From Sphaerulina vaccinii (lineage: Eukaryota > Ascomycota > Dothideomycetes > Mycosphaerellales > Mycosphaerellaceae): DNA of 64,000 nt. Shown piece by piece: positions 21,677 to 31,920 of this stretch. The stretch is from contig JAKUDP010000011.1 in assembly GCA_022570795.1 (NCBI GenBank), positions 1,364,001-1,428,000 on the forward strand. The letters run 5' to 3'. The notes under the pieces were generated by a model that worked only from the letters and a program-made list of their open reading frames with translations, had not been told where the DNA came from and ran no database searches. A program made the translations under genes and the position numbers. Position 1 is the first letter of the stretch; each line of letters opens with the position of its first letter.

Positions 21677-22883
21677 ATGTCTTTGCGACGATCTACTCGC
21701 GTTCCGATCAAGCCAGAAGCGAACGGACTCACGAATGGCCCGATAGTCGCCACAGCTCCTGCCAAACGTGGCAAGAAACGCAAGTCTACGGAAGAACAGG
21801 TAGTGTCAGCAATCGAGCAGATTGCGAAGACTACTAAGACTGCGAAGGATGCAGAATCGATGCCGCCGCCACCAGCGACTCCGAACAAGCGCCGTAAGAT
21901 TGTCAAAGCGTCACCATTCACGCCGACACCATCTGCTCTAGGACTCATGACCAGCAACTACAGCACAGGCGACGTCGATGATCCGGCTCCTCCACCTACA
22001 AGACCTGCAGATGCTTATTATACGAATGCGACCCTTGTGACACCTGGCGGCACGCAATTACAGCCATCCTACTCAAATTTCGAAGAAGCATCGCCATCCA
22101 AGGTCGCGCCTAGAACAACAAGCAAAACACTCCTGGACGAAGCTTGTGCTCACCTCCTCAAAGTCGACTCAACCTTGACCGGGAAGCTGAAGCCCGTGAT
22201 AGAACAGCACCACTGCCGCGTGTTTGCACCTGATGGTCTGGCGGAAAAGATCGATCCGTTTCGAAGTCTTGCAAGCGGCATCATGGCTCAACAAGTCTCC
22301 GGCGCAGCAGCATCTTCCATCAAGAACAAGTTCATAGCTCTTTTCCCTCCAGAGTCATGTCCAACAGGCTTCCCACCTCCGAGCCTCGTGGCCGCGACAG
22401 ATCTCACCACCCTGCGAACCGCAGGACTAAGTCAGCGAAAAGCAGAATACATTCAAGGTCTAGCCCAGAAGTTCGATACAGGCGAGATCACCACGAAACA
22501 GCTCATGACTGGATCTGATGAAGATGTGATGCGCGATCTTGTTGCTGTACGTGGACTTGGTGCTTGGTCGGTCGAGATGTTCATGTGCTTTGGCTTGAAG
22601 AGGATGGACGTGTTCAGCACTGGCGATCTTGGTGTGCAGAGAGGTATGGCTGCCTATATGGGCAAGGATGTGAGTAAGCTGAAGGCGAAAGGTGGTGGGA
22701 AGTGGAAGTATATGGCCGAGAAGGATATGGTGGAATTGGCGGAGAAGTTTAGACCGTATAGGTGAGTTGATCGATTGAGTGTTTGATGTAATTGCTGACT
22801 TTCGTGGCAGGAGCTTGTTCATGTGGTACATGTGGCGGATTGAAGATGTTAATGTGGCTGCTGTGCAGGACAATGCTGAGTGA
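21677..22883 (+). CDS. mag1: DNA-3-methyladenine glycosylase, AlkA/Mag1 type, 385 aa
   Basis: The enzyme removes alkylated purines from DNA as the first step of base excision repair in the nucleus. Exons 21677..22761 and 22811..22883 join through a GTGAGT intron with a GCTGAC branch site. The N-terminal 150 residues are basic and disordered with nuclear-signal-like patches (AKRGKKRKS, NKRRKIVK). The catalytic domain follows: DPFRSLASGIMAQQVSGAAA, LRTAGLSQRKAEYIQGLA, then the helix-hairpin-helix GPD motif VAVRGLGAWSVEMFM and the catalytic Asp in FSTGDLGVQRGMAAY. The last exon adds SLFMWYMWRIED. The ATG chosen is the first in frame. Confidence 0.94.
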
Positions 22884-23038
22884 ATGAACAATTTTTGGTG
22901 GGTCTGTGGAGCTTGCCTCGAAACCTCACCTCAACTTCTAGTATAGATATTCCTTCTGGCTTCTGTGACCTTCTTCCTTCGACATCAACATGCCAACACA
23001 CTTCGACGACAACATTGACATCCACCGCCTCAGTCATC

Positions 23039-23987
23039 ATGACTCCCGAACTTGACTCATATTGGCGACTGGACACGTATGAGAACGCTTCGACCAGCAA
23101 GCTAATGGCAGGTCTGCGAGCTAAGGGCTTTACGCTCAAAGCAGGCGTGTCCAAGGACGAATTAGTCGGAATACAACAACGCCTCGACCGCGGACTCTTG
23201 CATTATGGTGACGAGCGTATTACCAATGAGCACCTTCTACGCTTCATTCAGGAGCGCAGACTCCGCATGCCCACGTCTGCGCGCCGCCAGGCAATGGTCG
23301 CAGTCCTTAGTGGCGCAGATGAGGCTCTCAGCTTCGAAAAGCTCGGCCAACTGCCACCGGAATTGCGTGAGAGGATATTCAAGTTTTACTTCAAGACACT
23401 GGACATCAACGGATACGTGTGCTTCGTCACGCAGCCTCCTCTTACGAGGGCTTCTACTCTGCTTCGAAAGGAAGCTTTGCCCATATTCCACAGCATGATG
23501 TCCTTCGAATTCAACTTCGCCCTCGCGATCGACAAATATGCCGTGGGCGACGACATCTCGAACGGCAGCCTGAGGCCATGCTTCCGAACAGCTCAGTTCC
23601 TCCAAAGCCTTCCAACCTCAGTCAGGCTCAACCGCTTGCAGATCGACGTTGGCTTTGCTTCGCTTCAGAACATCCAGATAAGCAATCTGGGTAAAGCCAT
23701 TGCGACGCATACGTATACAACGGACCGTGCTACAGGTTTCGTGGGCTACAAGAACAAATCTCCGCGCAAACTTGCTGGCAGTGATGCGTACCAAACTGCA
23801 GCAAGACGAGGGACTGAAGCTGTGTTCAGCAAGATGCCGAATGAGCACAGAATCCGCCTTCAGGAAGTTTATTCGTTGAGGAGTGCCTTCGAGTCTGCAT
23901 TCTTGTGAGTTCCATCACCTCTTCTAGTGTTCTATGCTAACTTGTTCCAGCGAGACGTGGCCAAAGCTCGGTGATTGGAAGGGGTGA
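23039..23987 (+). CDS. F-box-like family copy 3, intact, 300 aa
   Basis: The only complete member of the family repeated in this window. Exons 23039..23904 and 23951..23987 join in phase (GTGAGT donor, ATGCTAAC branch). The order is: a YWR block (ELDSYWRLDTYENAS); two SAP-like helical pairs (KLMAGLRAKGFTLKAGVSK and HLLRFIQERRLRMP); the F-box-like core FEKLGQLPPELRERIFKFYF; a QPPLTRASTLLRKEALPIFH block; and a C-terminal region ending FSKMPNEHRIRLQEVYSLR. In better-known proteins an LPxELRxxI core recruits Skp1-type adaptors or belongs to the 2EXR group; the role here is not known. It starts only 155 bp after the glycosylase stop, same strand. Confidence 0.8.
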
Positions 23988-24362
23988 AATGAAGCGATCG
24001 GTACTCTTGACATTCAGGTGAGGGAGGTGAATGAAGGGTGAGGAAACATAAGGACTCGGCTAGGTAAGTGAACAGTAACGTAGCGAGTTCCAGACAGTTA
24101 TCAGAAGAGTTCAGTCGATTTCCTACTATGCGAACTGGACTACACGGCCTTCTTCTCACTTGACACACGTATAGGGCAGTGACAACTGCATACCTAAGTC
24201 CACAACTTCGAGTCGCACCAAGGTGTTGGCACACCACCTCAGCCCTCCAACATCTGCTGTCTCTCCGCCACCGGCCTCCAACCTCGCCACCAGCAGTCCG
24301 CCTGTGGCAACCACTCGATCCGATCAGTCTCTCAGAGATGGGGCGTGGGCGGCTATGAACGT
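23988..24362. other. spacer between family copies 3 and 4
   Basis: 3' flank of copy 3. The right half probably contains the unreadable N-terminal remains of copy 4, with only scattered likeness left. Confidence 0.4.
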
Positions 24363-24730
24363 AGTGCTGACGAAGCCGATAAAGACAGATTGTGTCAACT
24401 ACCACCAGAGCTCCGAAACAGAGTCTACAAGTACCACGTCAAATCGTTTGCTATCAACAAGAGCTTGCGCTCTCCAACATAGCCTCTACTGATCAGCGTC
24501 ACTAGAATATTGCGTCAGGAATTCCTCCCAGTCTTCTACGATCTAGTAGCCTTCGACTTGAGACTCCTCCAGATCACAGACGTATACGAGGATGGCGACG
24601 ACATCTCGAGGGGCAGCTGCGACTTTGCTTCAAGACTTAGCTCTGCCTACAGGATCCCCCCCAGAAGTTCAGACTCGGACAGATCCGAGTCCAAATTGGC
24701 GTTGCCTCGTGGCAGGCTATGAGAGTACGT
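24363..24730 (+). pseudogene. F-box-like family copy 4, nonsense codon and frameshifts
   Basis: The frame from 24363 reads SADEADKDRLCQLPPELRNR and VYKYHVKSFAINKSLRSPT, then TAG at the place where copy 3 has a Gln codon (TQPPLTRAS). It continues PLLISVTRILRQEFLPVFYD and YEDGDDISRGS, matching copy 3 (RKEALPIFH, VGDDISNGS). Past about 24640 the likeness moves to another frame (FRLGQIRVQIGVASWQ against VRLNRLQIDVGFASLQ). It is thus disabled at least twice. The stop is one C-to-T change from CAG. Confidence 0.7.
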
Positions 24731-25666
24731 GTCAAGGAGTCGAGACATTGCAGATCAAATGCGTTCCGGCAGGTAGTTCTCTGCATCACGACAAGAGTGA
24801 GGCTCTGAAGCGTCTTTGACTCGGAGAGCGTGGAGTGATCGTTCGAAGCAGAGACACGCACTCTGTACTCTCATGTTTGCTTCGGAACCTATGCCTCTGC
24901 GTATCAAGACAGTTCGGGAAACATATCTGGTGCAGTGTTCGGAGAAGCACTCACTGTGATCCATCTTGTGGAGTGTGAATCAGATGCACGCTATCCATGT
25001 GGTCTGTTCTTCTCACGTATGCTTCGAGAGCCACGCCGCCGCGTATCACGACAAGCCAGGGATCATGATGTCGTCCATTCCGGAGAAGCTCTGCTCCTTC
25101 TCCTGATCTGCCTCCACGACTGTATAGCAATACATCAATCAATGTATTCTCATAGCTTCAACCTATCCTCGACCACAGTATGCCGTTCCCAACGATATCA
25201 GCGTGATACACTCAAATTTACCAATCACAAAGATAAAGTGCTATGTAGATGTTAATGAGAGCCGACGTAACACTCAAGTTCGATGAAATTGGCTCCAGAG
25301 CTGGTCTGCTACTGTTCGGCGCAGATGCTGATCTTAGGGTGATCTGCCGCGATTGCGACAAAGACCGTAATGCTAGCTGGACGTCAAAAGCTGGGACTGG
25401 CTGCAAGCATGCCTCACGCGTCGCAGAGGGAGAGGGGTCGGCAAGGATGAGCTGGAGCGAGTGAAGGAGATGTCCGTGCTACCGTGAACATCAAACAATT
25501 TTGGACCAGCTTTCATTAGATCTCTCTCTGGCTGTCAACAATCACCAAGCCACTCAGACTCGACTCGTGGGAGGAATACAAGGAGTTGCGGCTTCGGAAA
25601 GGAGCGATCGTGTACGGCACTCGGACCTGTACAGTAGAAATGCAGTCATTTTGACAAAGACATACA
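24731..25666. other. region with a degenerate duplicated segment, no gene
   Basis: Two related segments of about 90 bp lie near 24868-24955 and 25012-25095. Both carry tctca(t/c)gt..tgcttcg, a gcgtatcaagaca/gcgtatcacgaca word and a cggagaagc(a/t)ct end. They may be C-terminal debris of copy 4. The right end is 3' flank of the protease gene. Confidence 0.4.
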
Positions 25667-28600
25667 TCATCCCACAGCAGCCTCCTCAAATTCCTTGAGA
25701 CTCTTCACCGGTGTCGCAGCAGCGGCAAGTGGCTGCATTGCTCTCCACGTCTTCACATCTTCAATCTTGGATGCAGCTGGTGCGAGAACGTCATGCCCCG
25801 CAGACTTCTGCGCCACAAGATGTACAGAAAGCTTTGCACGATTCTCCGAAGCGGGGTGAAAATAGTGCTTATAGAACTCGAGCATGTCGTGTCTCTTGAG
25901 TCTCTTCACGTGTTCCGCGCTGCGAGAAGCTGTAAAGAGGGATTAGCTCAGTATAGTCTAACAGAGGAAGAGCATAGCTATACGCACCCTGCTCGAAGTC
26001 AAATGCCTCGCTCGTAATATGTGTCCAGAATAGCGTCGTTTCCTGCGCTAGATTCTTCGGTCTCTCCAGTAACCTATTGATCAGAGCACCTTTATGCTCT
26101 TCAAACATTTCATCACTCATGTCATGTAAATCTCGCTCGAACGAGACAAGGAATGCATCACAGCGTTCTTCGAGATAGCTGCAATCTCGTTCGCTCTGTA
26201 TGAGGATTCGCCACGTACCTACTGTGATATACACGGTCGTGCTCGAGTGAACGATGTAGCCGAGTTGTTCTTTGGTTCGCAGAGCATCGAAGCAAGGCTC
26301 GAAAGAGATCTGATTGAACAGAAGGAGTTTGGCTCTTTTGGAACGATCGGAAGCGAGAGAGTCGATCGAGACGATGTACTCGAGGCAGTTGTTGACGTTG
26401 CTGGGGTTAGGTAGGATTCGTGAATAGACTGAGTTCGCACCACTCGGAATTGCAACCGATCTGCGTGATGGCCATTGGCTTGCTGGCAATGGACGAGTAT
26501 GAAGAAGTGACTCCGCAAGCGCAGCGAGCTCGAGTGCTTCGTCTCTTTGCAGGTTTCCGTGGACGAGAACCTCGATGTGCATCTGTTGGAGTAGCTGTGG
26601 ATGGAACAGTCGAAGATCTCCTAGCGTGACTGCGAGGAGAGCGTCCAGCTTCTCGGAGTGAGACCATGTCCCTTCGTGAAACAACAGAAGTGAATAAGCA
26701 TTGCTCTGCCGATATGGATCCAAGTGATCGAAGTTCTTGTATGCTTTCCGCGCACGCTCTTTAGCCTCATCGAAATGTGTTTGCTTGACCTCCAGACCTG
26801 CGACTGCGCGCAAGATCTTCTCCAAGAGCACCGACATCTTATCGTTGAAGCCGCTCATCTCAATGACGAGTCCTTGAGAGTTGTCTGAAAGACTGTATCG
26901 GAGACCAGCGATATACGCATCATACGCGTATGCATTGAGGCTATCTTCCACCAGGTCAACGTATAGGCGGGTCATGACAGTATTCAAGGGTGTAATTGAG
27001 GTAACTGGAGACCTGAGAATGAGTTTGATGTTCGCCTTGGGTACCCAGAATTGGTCGTCCTTCTTGTACCAGACATGGCATGCAGTATCATTGCGAATCA
27101 GTGTAGGGCACCGAGCAGGCTTCACAACAGGTCTTCGCTGGACTTCAAGCCGTTGCGGAACAAACTCGTTCACAGCTGGTAGGTGAAGCTGATGAGGTCT
27201 CTTTCCGGCAGGGGCATCGACAGCTGCCACAAGCTCTCGCATCATATCGTCGGGGAGCTTCTCGCACTTGTACTCGGTTCCATACCATCTCTCCTTGGCA
27301 TTCGTGCCAAACTTCTGATCGACGATGAATGCTCGAAAGTTCTCAGGACGTAGACAGGCTAGACCACGCTCGATACTGGCCGGATCAAATCTGCGTATGA
27401 GGTTCGGGCTGAGCAAATGCTCGCGGGGTATCATAGGATTTTGCATGACTTGAGCCAAACCGCCGACAGTCCCTGCCGGAGGGCTTTTCTGCTTGAACAG
27501 AAACTCTACTTCAGCCAAGCGCCTCATTTCATCGGAAATCCAAGCCAGGGGTGGATACTCTTTCAACATCGCGATATATTGAAAGATGATCTTCAACACA
27601 TCTGGGTAATGCTGCATGCCTTTCTTGGTAAGGTTAGTGTCGATACAGAAGAATGCAGTGCCGGGACACTGAGAAGACGATCCGGCTGAGAGAGATTCCG
27701 CAAGGCCCAGCTCCTTCAGATGTGCGAGAATACTTCCAGGTCCCTCATGGCCGATTAGGTGTGCCAGATATCGGCTTGGTTGAGACGTGAAGTGTTCTTC
27801 TTCGCATGGGTACGTGAAATCGACATTGCAAAGTCTCTGCTCCATAACCGGCTTGATGAAGACCTGAGTTGCAAGCTCCGCGTTACCAAAAGCTGGGGTG
27901 TCCCATCGCAAACGTCGCAAGTCTTTGTTGGGCACGTCTGAAAACAACTCCTCAGCCCACATGGCCAGTTGCTCGAGTGGTTCTCTGCCAAGAATGACCA
28001 GCTTCATGCTGTTCGCGGAATAATGAGCTTCGTAGAAGTCGATGAAACGTTGTCGAATATCGACACCTCGTGATACTGGCTCTTCATGCAAAGAGTGATA
28101 GTTGCCGCTAGGAAACTTGTGAAACGGGTGCCTGTCACTCGAAAGAGTGCGACTCAGCTGATGTAGGCGCCATTGATCGTTCTGAAGGTTCTTCTTGTTC
28201 TCAGAATCCACAGCGCGTAGCTCTCGATCTAGAGTATTGGCAAGGAAAAGCGGTTGAATGAAGAACTGCGCGAAACGATCGAGAGCGCCATAAAGAGGAG
28301 GCTTGTGTACTGCAGCGTCAGGAAACGTCTCATAGACAAGAGCAGAAACGTTGCCAGAGGTCGAAGCTGCAGACACTTCGAAATAGTAGTTGGTAGATGT
28401 CGGTGAGGTATAAGCATTGGATGTCCCAGCATACTTGGCCAAATATGTGCTGTACTCATTCTCTCCTGGGAACTGCCAAGAACAATGTCAACATCTTAAC
28501 TACAGTACCTACGCTAGAAATCGATGACCCCACCTTCTTGGTACCCATAAAGCAGAAATGCTCTACTGCATGCGCGGTTCCTGGCATATCTTCTGGGTCG

Positions 28601-28794
28601 CTGAAACTCCCTACATTGACGTCCATGGCAGCGGCAGCCTTGTCAGTAGACGCATCGTGTATCAGCAGAACCTCTAGTCGATTGGGCAGCCGAATTACTT
28701 GGTAGGACCGGTCGTCCAACAGTGGCTTCTCTATGTTGCTTGTGATGCACTCGACGGAGTCGGGTGGAGGCGCTAATAAGTCTTCAGTCGCCAT
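25667..28794 (-). CDS. insulysin-family zinc metalloprotease (M16; Ste23/IDE-like), 1002 aa
   Basis: M16A proteases form a closed chamber and degrade short peptides; yeast Ste23 can mature a-factor. Exons 28534..28794, 25988..28472 and 25667..25929 join in exact phase (the last donor is GTGCGT). The inverted zinc motif HxxEH is present as GTAHAVEHFCFMGTKK, followed by FPGENEYSTYLAKYAG and NAYTSPTSTNYYFEV. The third zinc ligand fits the Glu of ELRAVDSENKKNLQND. The middle and C-terminal domains have FFCIDTNLTKKG, GLRYSLSDNSQGLVIEMSGF and RTKEQLGYIV. The length agrees with the family (about 1000). There is no signal peptide, so a cytosolic location is likely. A peroxisomal or secreted form is not supported. 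Confidence 0.94.
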
Positions 28795-29208
28795 TTTCGA
28801 GTACGACAGCGACTTTCAAGTCGCTTTCACATGGTATGCACAGCATCTTGTGAAGCTCTTGTACATCCTCCAGCTCATGCACGTGAGGCTTGGGTTCAAA
28901 ATGTCGTTCGTTTGCTGACGCTGACGGCTGCCGTTCCGTGTGTTCCGTGTGTTCCGTGTGTTCCGTGTGTTCCTTGTGCTGATCCTGTTTGTGCTTCACA
29001 GTGATGATTTGGCGAAGCTCTTCTCCCTGCCTCCCTGCGTTGCACTGACGATAAGCACACTGCACGTAATATCACCCATATTGAACCGGTGTGAAAGATC
29101 GTCACAGCACAGGGCCAGCTGTGAATAAGTGGCAGCCACAGCAATGTGCTCCATCGCGACGCATGCATCTCCACCGCCACGGCGCCTAGGACATGTTACC
29201 TGACAGCT
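28795..29208. promoter_or_regulatory. bidirectional promoter interval with a 9-bp tandem repeat
   Basis: The 414 bp between the divergent protease and DHA1 transporter start codons must serve both genes. It holds the gttccgtgt array at 28933-28977. No further ORF is credible. Confidence 0.5.
28933..28977. repeat. tandem array, 9-bp unit gttccgtgt
   Basis: Four perfect units followed by one with a two-base change (gttccttgt). It sits in the interval between two divergent start codons, about 140 bp from the protease ATG. Confidence 0.9.
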
Positions 29209-30768
29209 ATGTCAATGAGCAGCGAGTCCGCGACCCGTGTGGCTCCAAAGACGTCGAGTCTCAACAAGCCTGATCCATCAGACAGAGAATCGATGGCAAA
29301 CATGCTCAGTGAAAAGGAAACGCCCGTCGAACAAGCATTAAGAACTTCCCTAGGAGACTCCAACATCATCCTTGTAGACTACGAAGGAAACGACTCAGAC
29401 AATCCTCTAGAATGGTCATCAACGCGGAAATGGCTTATGGTCTTCGCGATATCATGGATGGGATTCGTCAGTGTCTTCGCAACAATGACCATAACTCCCA
29501 CCGCGCCTCAAATCCTCGAAGAGTTCCACTCAACCAGCTTCACAGACCGCACGCTCCTCGTCACGATCTGGGAACTAGGCGAAGCAGTCGGACCATTCTT
29601 CATCGCACCACTATCGGAACGATTTGGAAGGCTACCAGTCTTCCACATTGGGAACTTCTTGGCTCTGATTTGTATAATCGCTTGTGCTTTGAGTGTTAAC
29701 ATGCCTATGTTGATAACTTTTCGCTTCCTAACGGGAAGCTTCCTGTCGATACTCACGCTCGGACCTGCTGTGGTTGGAGATCTGTTTCGAGAGAATGGAA
29801 GTGGAAACAGTATGGCATTAGTGATGGGTCTTCAGATGTTGGCGGACTTCATCGCGCCGATTGCGGGATCTTATATCGCTCAAGATCTGGGCTGGAGGTG
29901 GTCAATTTGGTTGGCGGCGATCGTCTTGGGCTTTTTCAGCCTACTATTGCTCGTTGTGTTGAGGGAGACTTACGCTGTGGTCATTCTGAGGCGCAAGGCT
30001 CAGAGGTTGCAGAAGGAGAGTGTGGATGGTGAGAAGTTGTATCGCTCGAAACATCAGAGCCATGTGGATCAGTATACGCCGTTCGAGATTGGCGTACGAC
30101 CATTGCTGATACTGGCTCGAAGTCCTATCCTTATGCTTACGACGAGTTATATGACTATAACATACGCTCTGGTGTCTTTGATACTAGCGACGATGACGGA
30201 AACTATGGAATCAACGTATCCGACTGTCTTCTCAACTGGGTCTATTGGCTTGACATTCTTGAGTCTGGCTATTGGCAACACAATAGCTCTGATATTCTAC
30301 ACTCTCACTTCAGATCGCTACGTGGCGCACGAGCGAGAGAAGAAAGGCGACGCTTTTAAGCCGGAGTCGCGACTGATACATCTGCTTCTTGCCGCAGTCA
30401 TACTTCCCATAGGCTTCCTACTTTACGGATGGACATTGGCCTATAATGTCCAATACATCGTGCCACTTATCGGGACCACGCTAGCAGGATTCAGCATTCT
30501 CATTGCTGCAATCACGCCCGAGACATATGTTGTGGACGTCTACGAGATTCATGGAGCATCTGCTATAGCCGGTGGCGTGTTCTTTCGAGCTACAGCTGGA
30601 GCATTCCTGCCACTCATTGGACCTGCTTTGTATCAGAACATTGGTCTGGGCTGGGGTAACTCTGTTCTGGCTTTGATTGCAGCTATCTTCATCCCACCGC
30701 TGATCTTGCTGATGAGATATGGAGACTGGTTTCGCAGTAAAGAAAGGTTTGGGTTATCTCAGAGATAG
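29209..30768 (+). CDS. MFS transporter, DHA1 (drug:H+ antiporter-1) type, 519 aa
   Basis: Twelve hydrophobic segments after a 75-residue polar N-terminus place it in the plasma membrane as a proton antiporter; the substrate is unknown. It is a single exon. The first in-frame ATG is 29209 (MSMSSESATRVAPK). The pre-membrane DNPLEWSSTRKW is typical of fungal DHA1 proteins. Motif A is LSERFGRLPVFHIGN, and the loop has ELGEAVGPFFIAPL. The C-terminal half has the DVYEIHGASAIAGGVFFRA helix and ends RYGDWFRSKERF. It is related to the broken transporter at 40822-42409. Its stop lies 62 bp from the stop of the convergent oxygenase gene. Confidence 0.93.
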   Translation: MSMSSESATRVAPKTSSLNKPDPSDRESMANMLSEKETPVEQALRTSLGDSNIILVDYEGNDSDNPLEWSSTRKWLMVFAISWMGFVSVFATMTITPTAPQILEEFHSTSFTDRTLLVTIWELGEAVGPFFIAPLSERFGRLPVFHIGNFLALICIIACALSVNMPMLITFRFLTGSFLSILTLGPAVVGDLFRENGSGNSMALVMGLQMLADFIAPIAGSYIAQDLGWRWSIWLAAIVLGFFSLLLLVVLRETYAVVILRRKAQRLQKESVDGEKLYRSKHQSHVDQYTPFEIGVRPLLILARSPILMLTTSYMTITYALVSLILATMTETMESTYPTVFSTGSIGLTFLSLAIGNTIALIFYTLTSDRYVAHEREKKGDAFKPESRLIHLLLAAVILPIGFLLYGWTLAYNVQYIVPLIGTTLAGFSILIAAITPETYVVDVYEIHGASAIAGGVFFRATAGAFLPLIGPALYQNIGLGWGNSVLALIAAIFIPPLILLMRYGDWFRSKERFGLSQR

Positions 30769-30830
30769 TAAGAGAACAACTTTGTTTGGTGTGCAAGTAC
30801 CGTCAACAGGAACTACCAGACACAAAGACT

Positions 30831-31920
30831 TCAGTCGAAGAATACGAACACCCGAGCCTCAATACTCTGGCGCAGCTGCTCCTTATCACGCTTCCGTGGA
30901 TCCTGACATGCGGTGTGGGGAACTCCTAGTCTCAAGGGTTAGAATAAAGATATATTGAAACAAAGCATGAACCGAGTCTTACCTGCTCGGTCTTCTGCAT
31001 CGGAGTCTGCCTGCACGAAGGCAATTACCTCGTTGGAGTGCAGACCATGCCAGTAGTACCATTTGTGCTGCTCGTCGGAGTACACCCGGGTATTCTCGTT
31101 AGCGTACTCATTGGTCACTATGTCCATTGCAGTAACTTGGGTGTCGTAATTGACAGTCCGGCGATCGCACAGCGTGAGTGGGTAGTCATAAAGTGGCCCT
31201 ATGCATGGCTTCCAAAAGCTGCCAAAGAAACCACATTAGCTCAAGAATGTATCTCTGGATCAGGGATTTTGTACTTCACCACGACAAACCTGGAGTATTC
31301 CTTCTTCGGATGAATGTTAAGCTGCTTTATTCCGCACTTCACAGCTGATGACGCCGTCATATCTGGGTCCGACAAATACAATCAGTGGAAGAGCTCCAAA
31401 AAGTAGCATGAACGACGGACCGATGTGCACATAATCGCTCGGCTGGTTCGTAGTGAGCTCGTGTCGTTCCAGATCGTCAATCATCCACCGAGGGTGACGC
31501 TTGCGAACCTGATACCAGTCAGCCTTCTAGTTACTGCAATTCCTAAGTCTGACACACAGAGTGCTCCAATATTTCCACCCGCGCCGCATCTGGAAACAAG
31601 GATGAAGCCAGCGATCTGTACTTCGGGTACAGAACTTCTTCAACAGTCTTGCGATCCCAGTATTGCTCGGGAGTCAATGAGCAGTCCATATCCAGCTTGG
31701 TGAACCCAAATTCGGAGAGCATCTCTCTAGGCTCGATATCTAGGCTTCTGGCATTGGTGATAGGAACGAATCGGTCTTCCGGGGCTGTGTTTGTTGGAGC
31801 CAGATTGGAGTTGTACTTCATATACAGGTAGTATGGCTTCACTACCTTGTGCTGCTCGTCTTTCGCAAGGTATTGGACCTTCGCCTTGAACGGCATACTA
31901 GCATCGATTGTGCCGAACAT
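30831..31920 (-). CDS. CmcJ/AsaB/NvfI-like non-heme oxygenase family protein, 289 aa
   Basis: Fungal members act in secondary metabolism as Fe(II)-dependent hydroxylase/desaturase-like enzymes. Five exons join with exact phase: 31558..31920, 31421..31508, 31275..31362, 30983..31218 and 30831..30925. Family blocks in order are VQYLAKDEQHKVVKPYYLY, EFGFTKLDMDC, VEILEHSVRKRHPRW, YVHID (the HxD pair), RFVVVNFWKPCIGPLYDYPL, LCDRRTVN, DEQHKWYYWHGLHSNEVIAF, GVPHTACQDP (distal His) and a final SIEARVFVFFD with the conserved Arg. HxD plus the late His make the expected iron triad. Length and order fit the family. The four short introns hide it from a simple ORF scan. Its neighbours are a DHA1 transporter and, 2.6 kb away, a P450. 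Confidence 0.88.

Noticed and set aside
23237..23605. 122-codon minus-strand frame inside F-box-like copy 3
   Set aside because: It is the antisense shadow of an intact gene with conserved blocks on the plus strand.
24363..25100. Transposon as the source of the 24-25 kb repeats
   Set aside because: No transposase or reverse transcriptase motifs, terminal inverted repeats or target duplications were seen; gene-family debris explains the matches.
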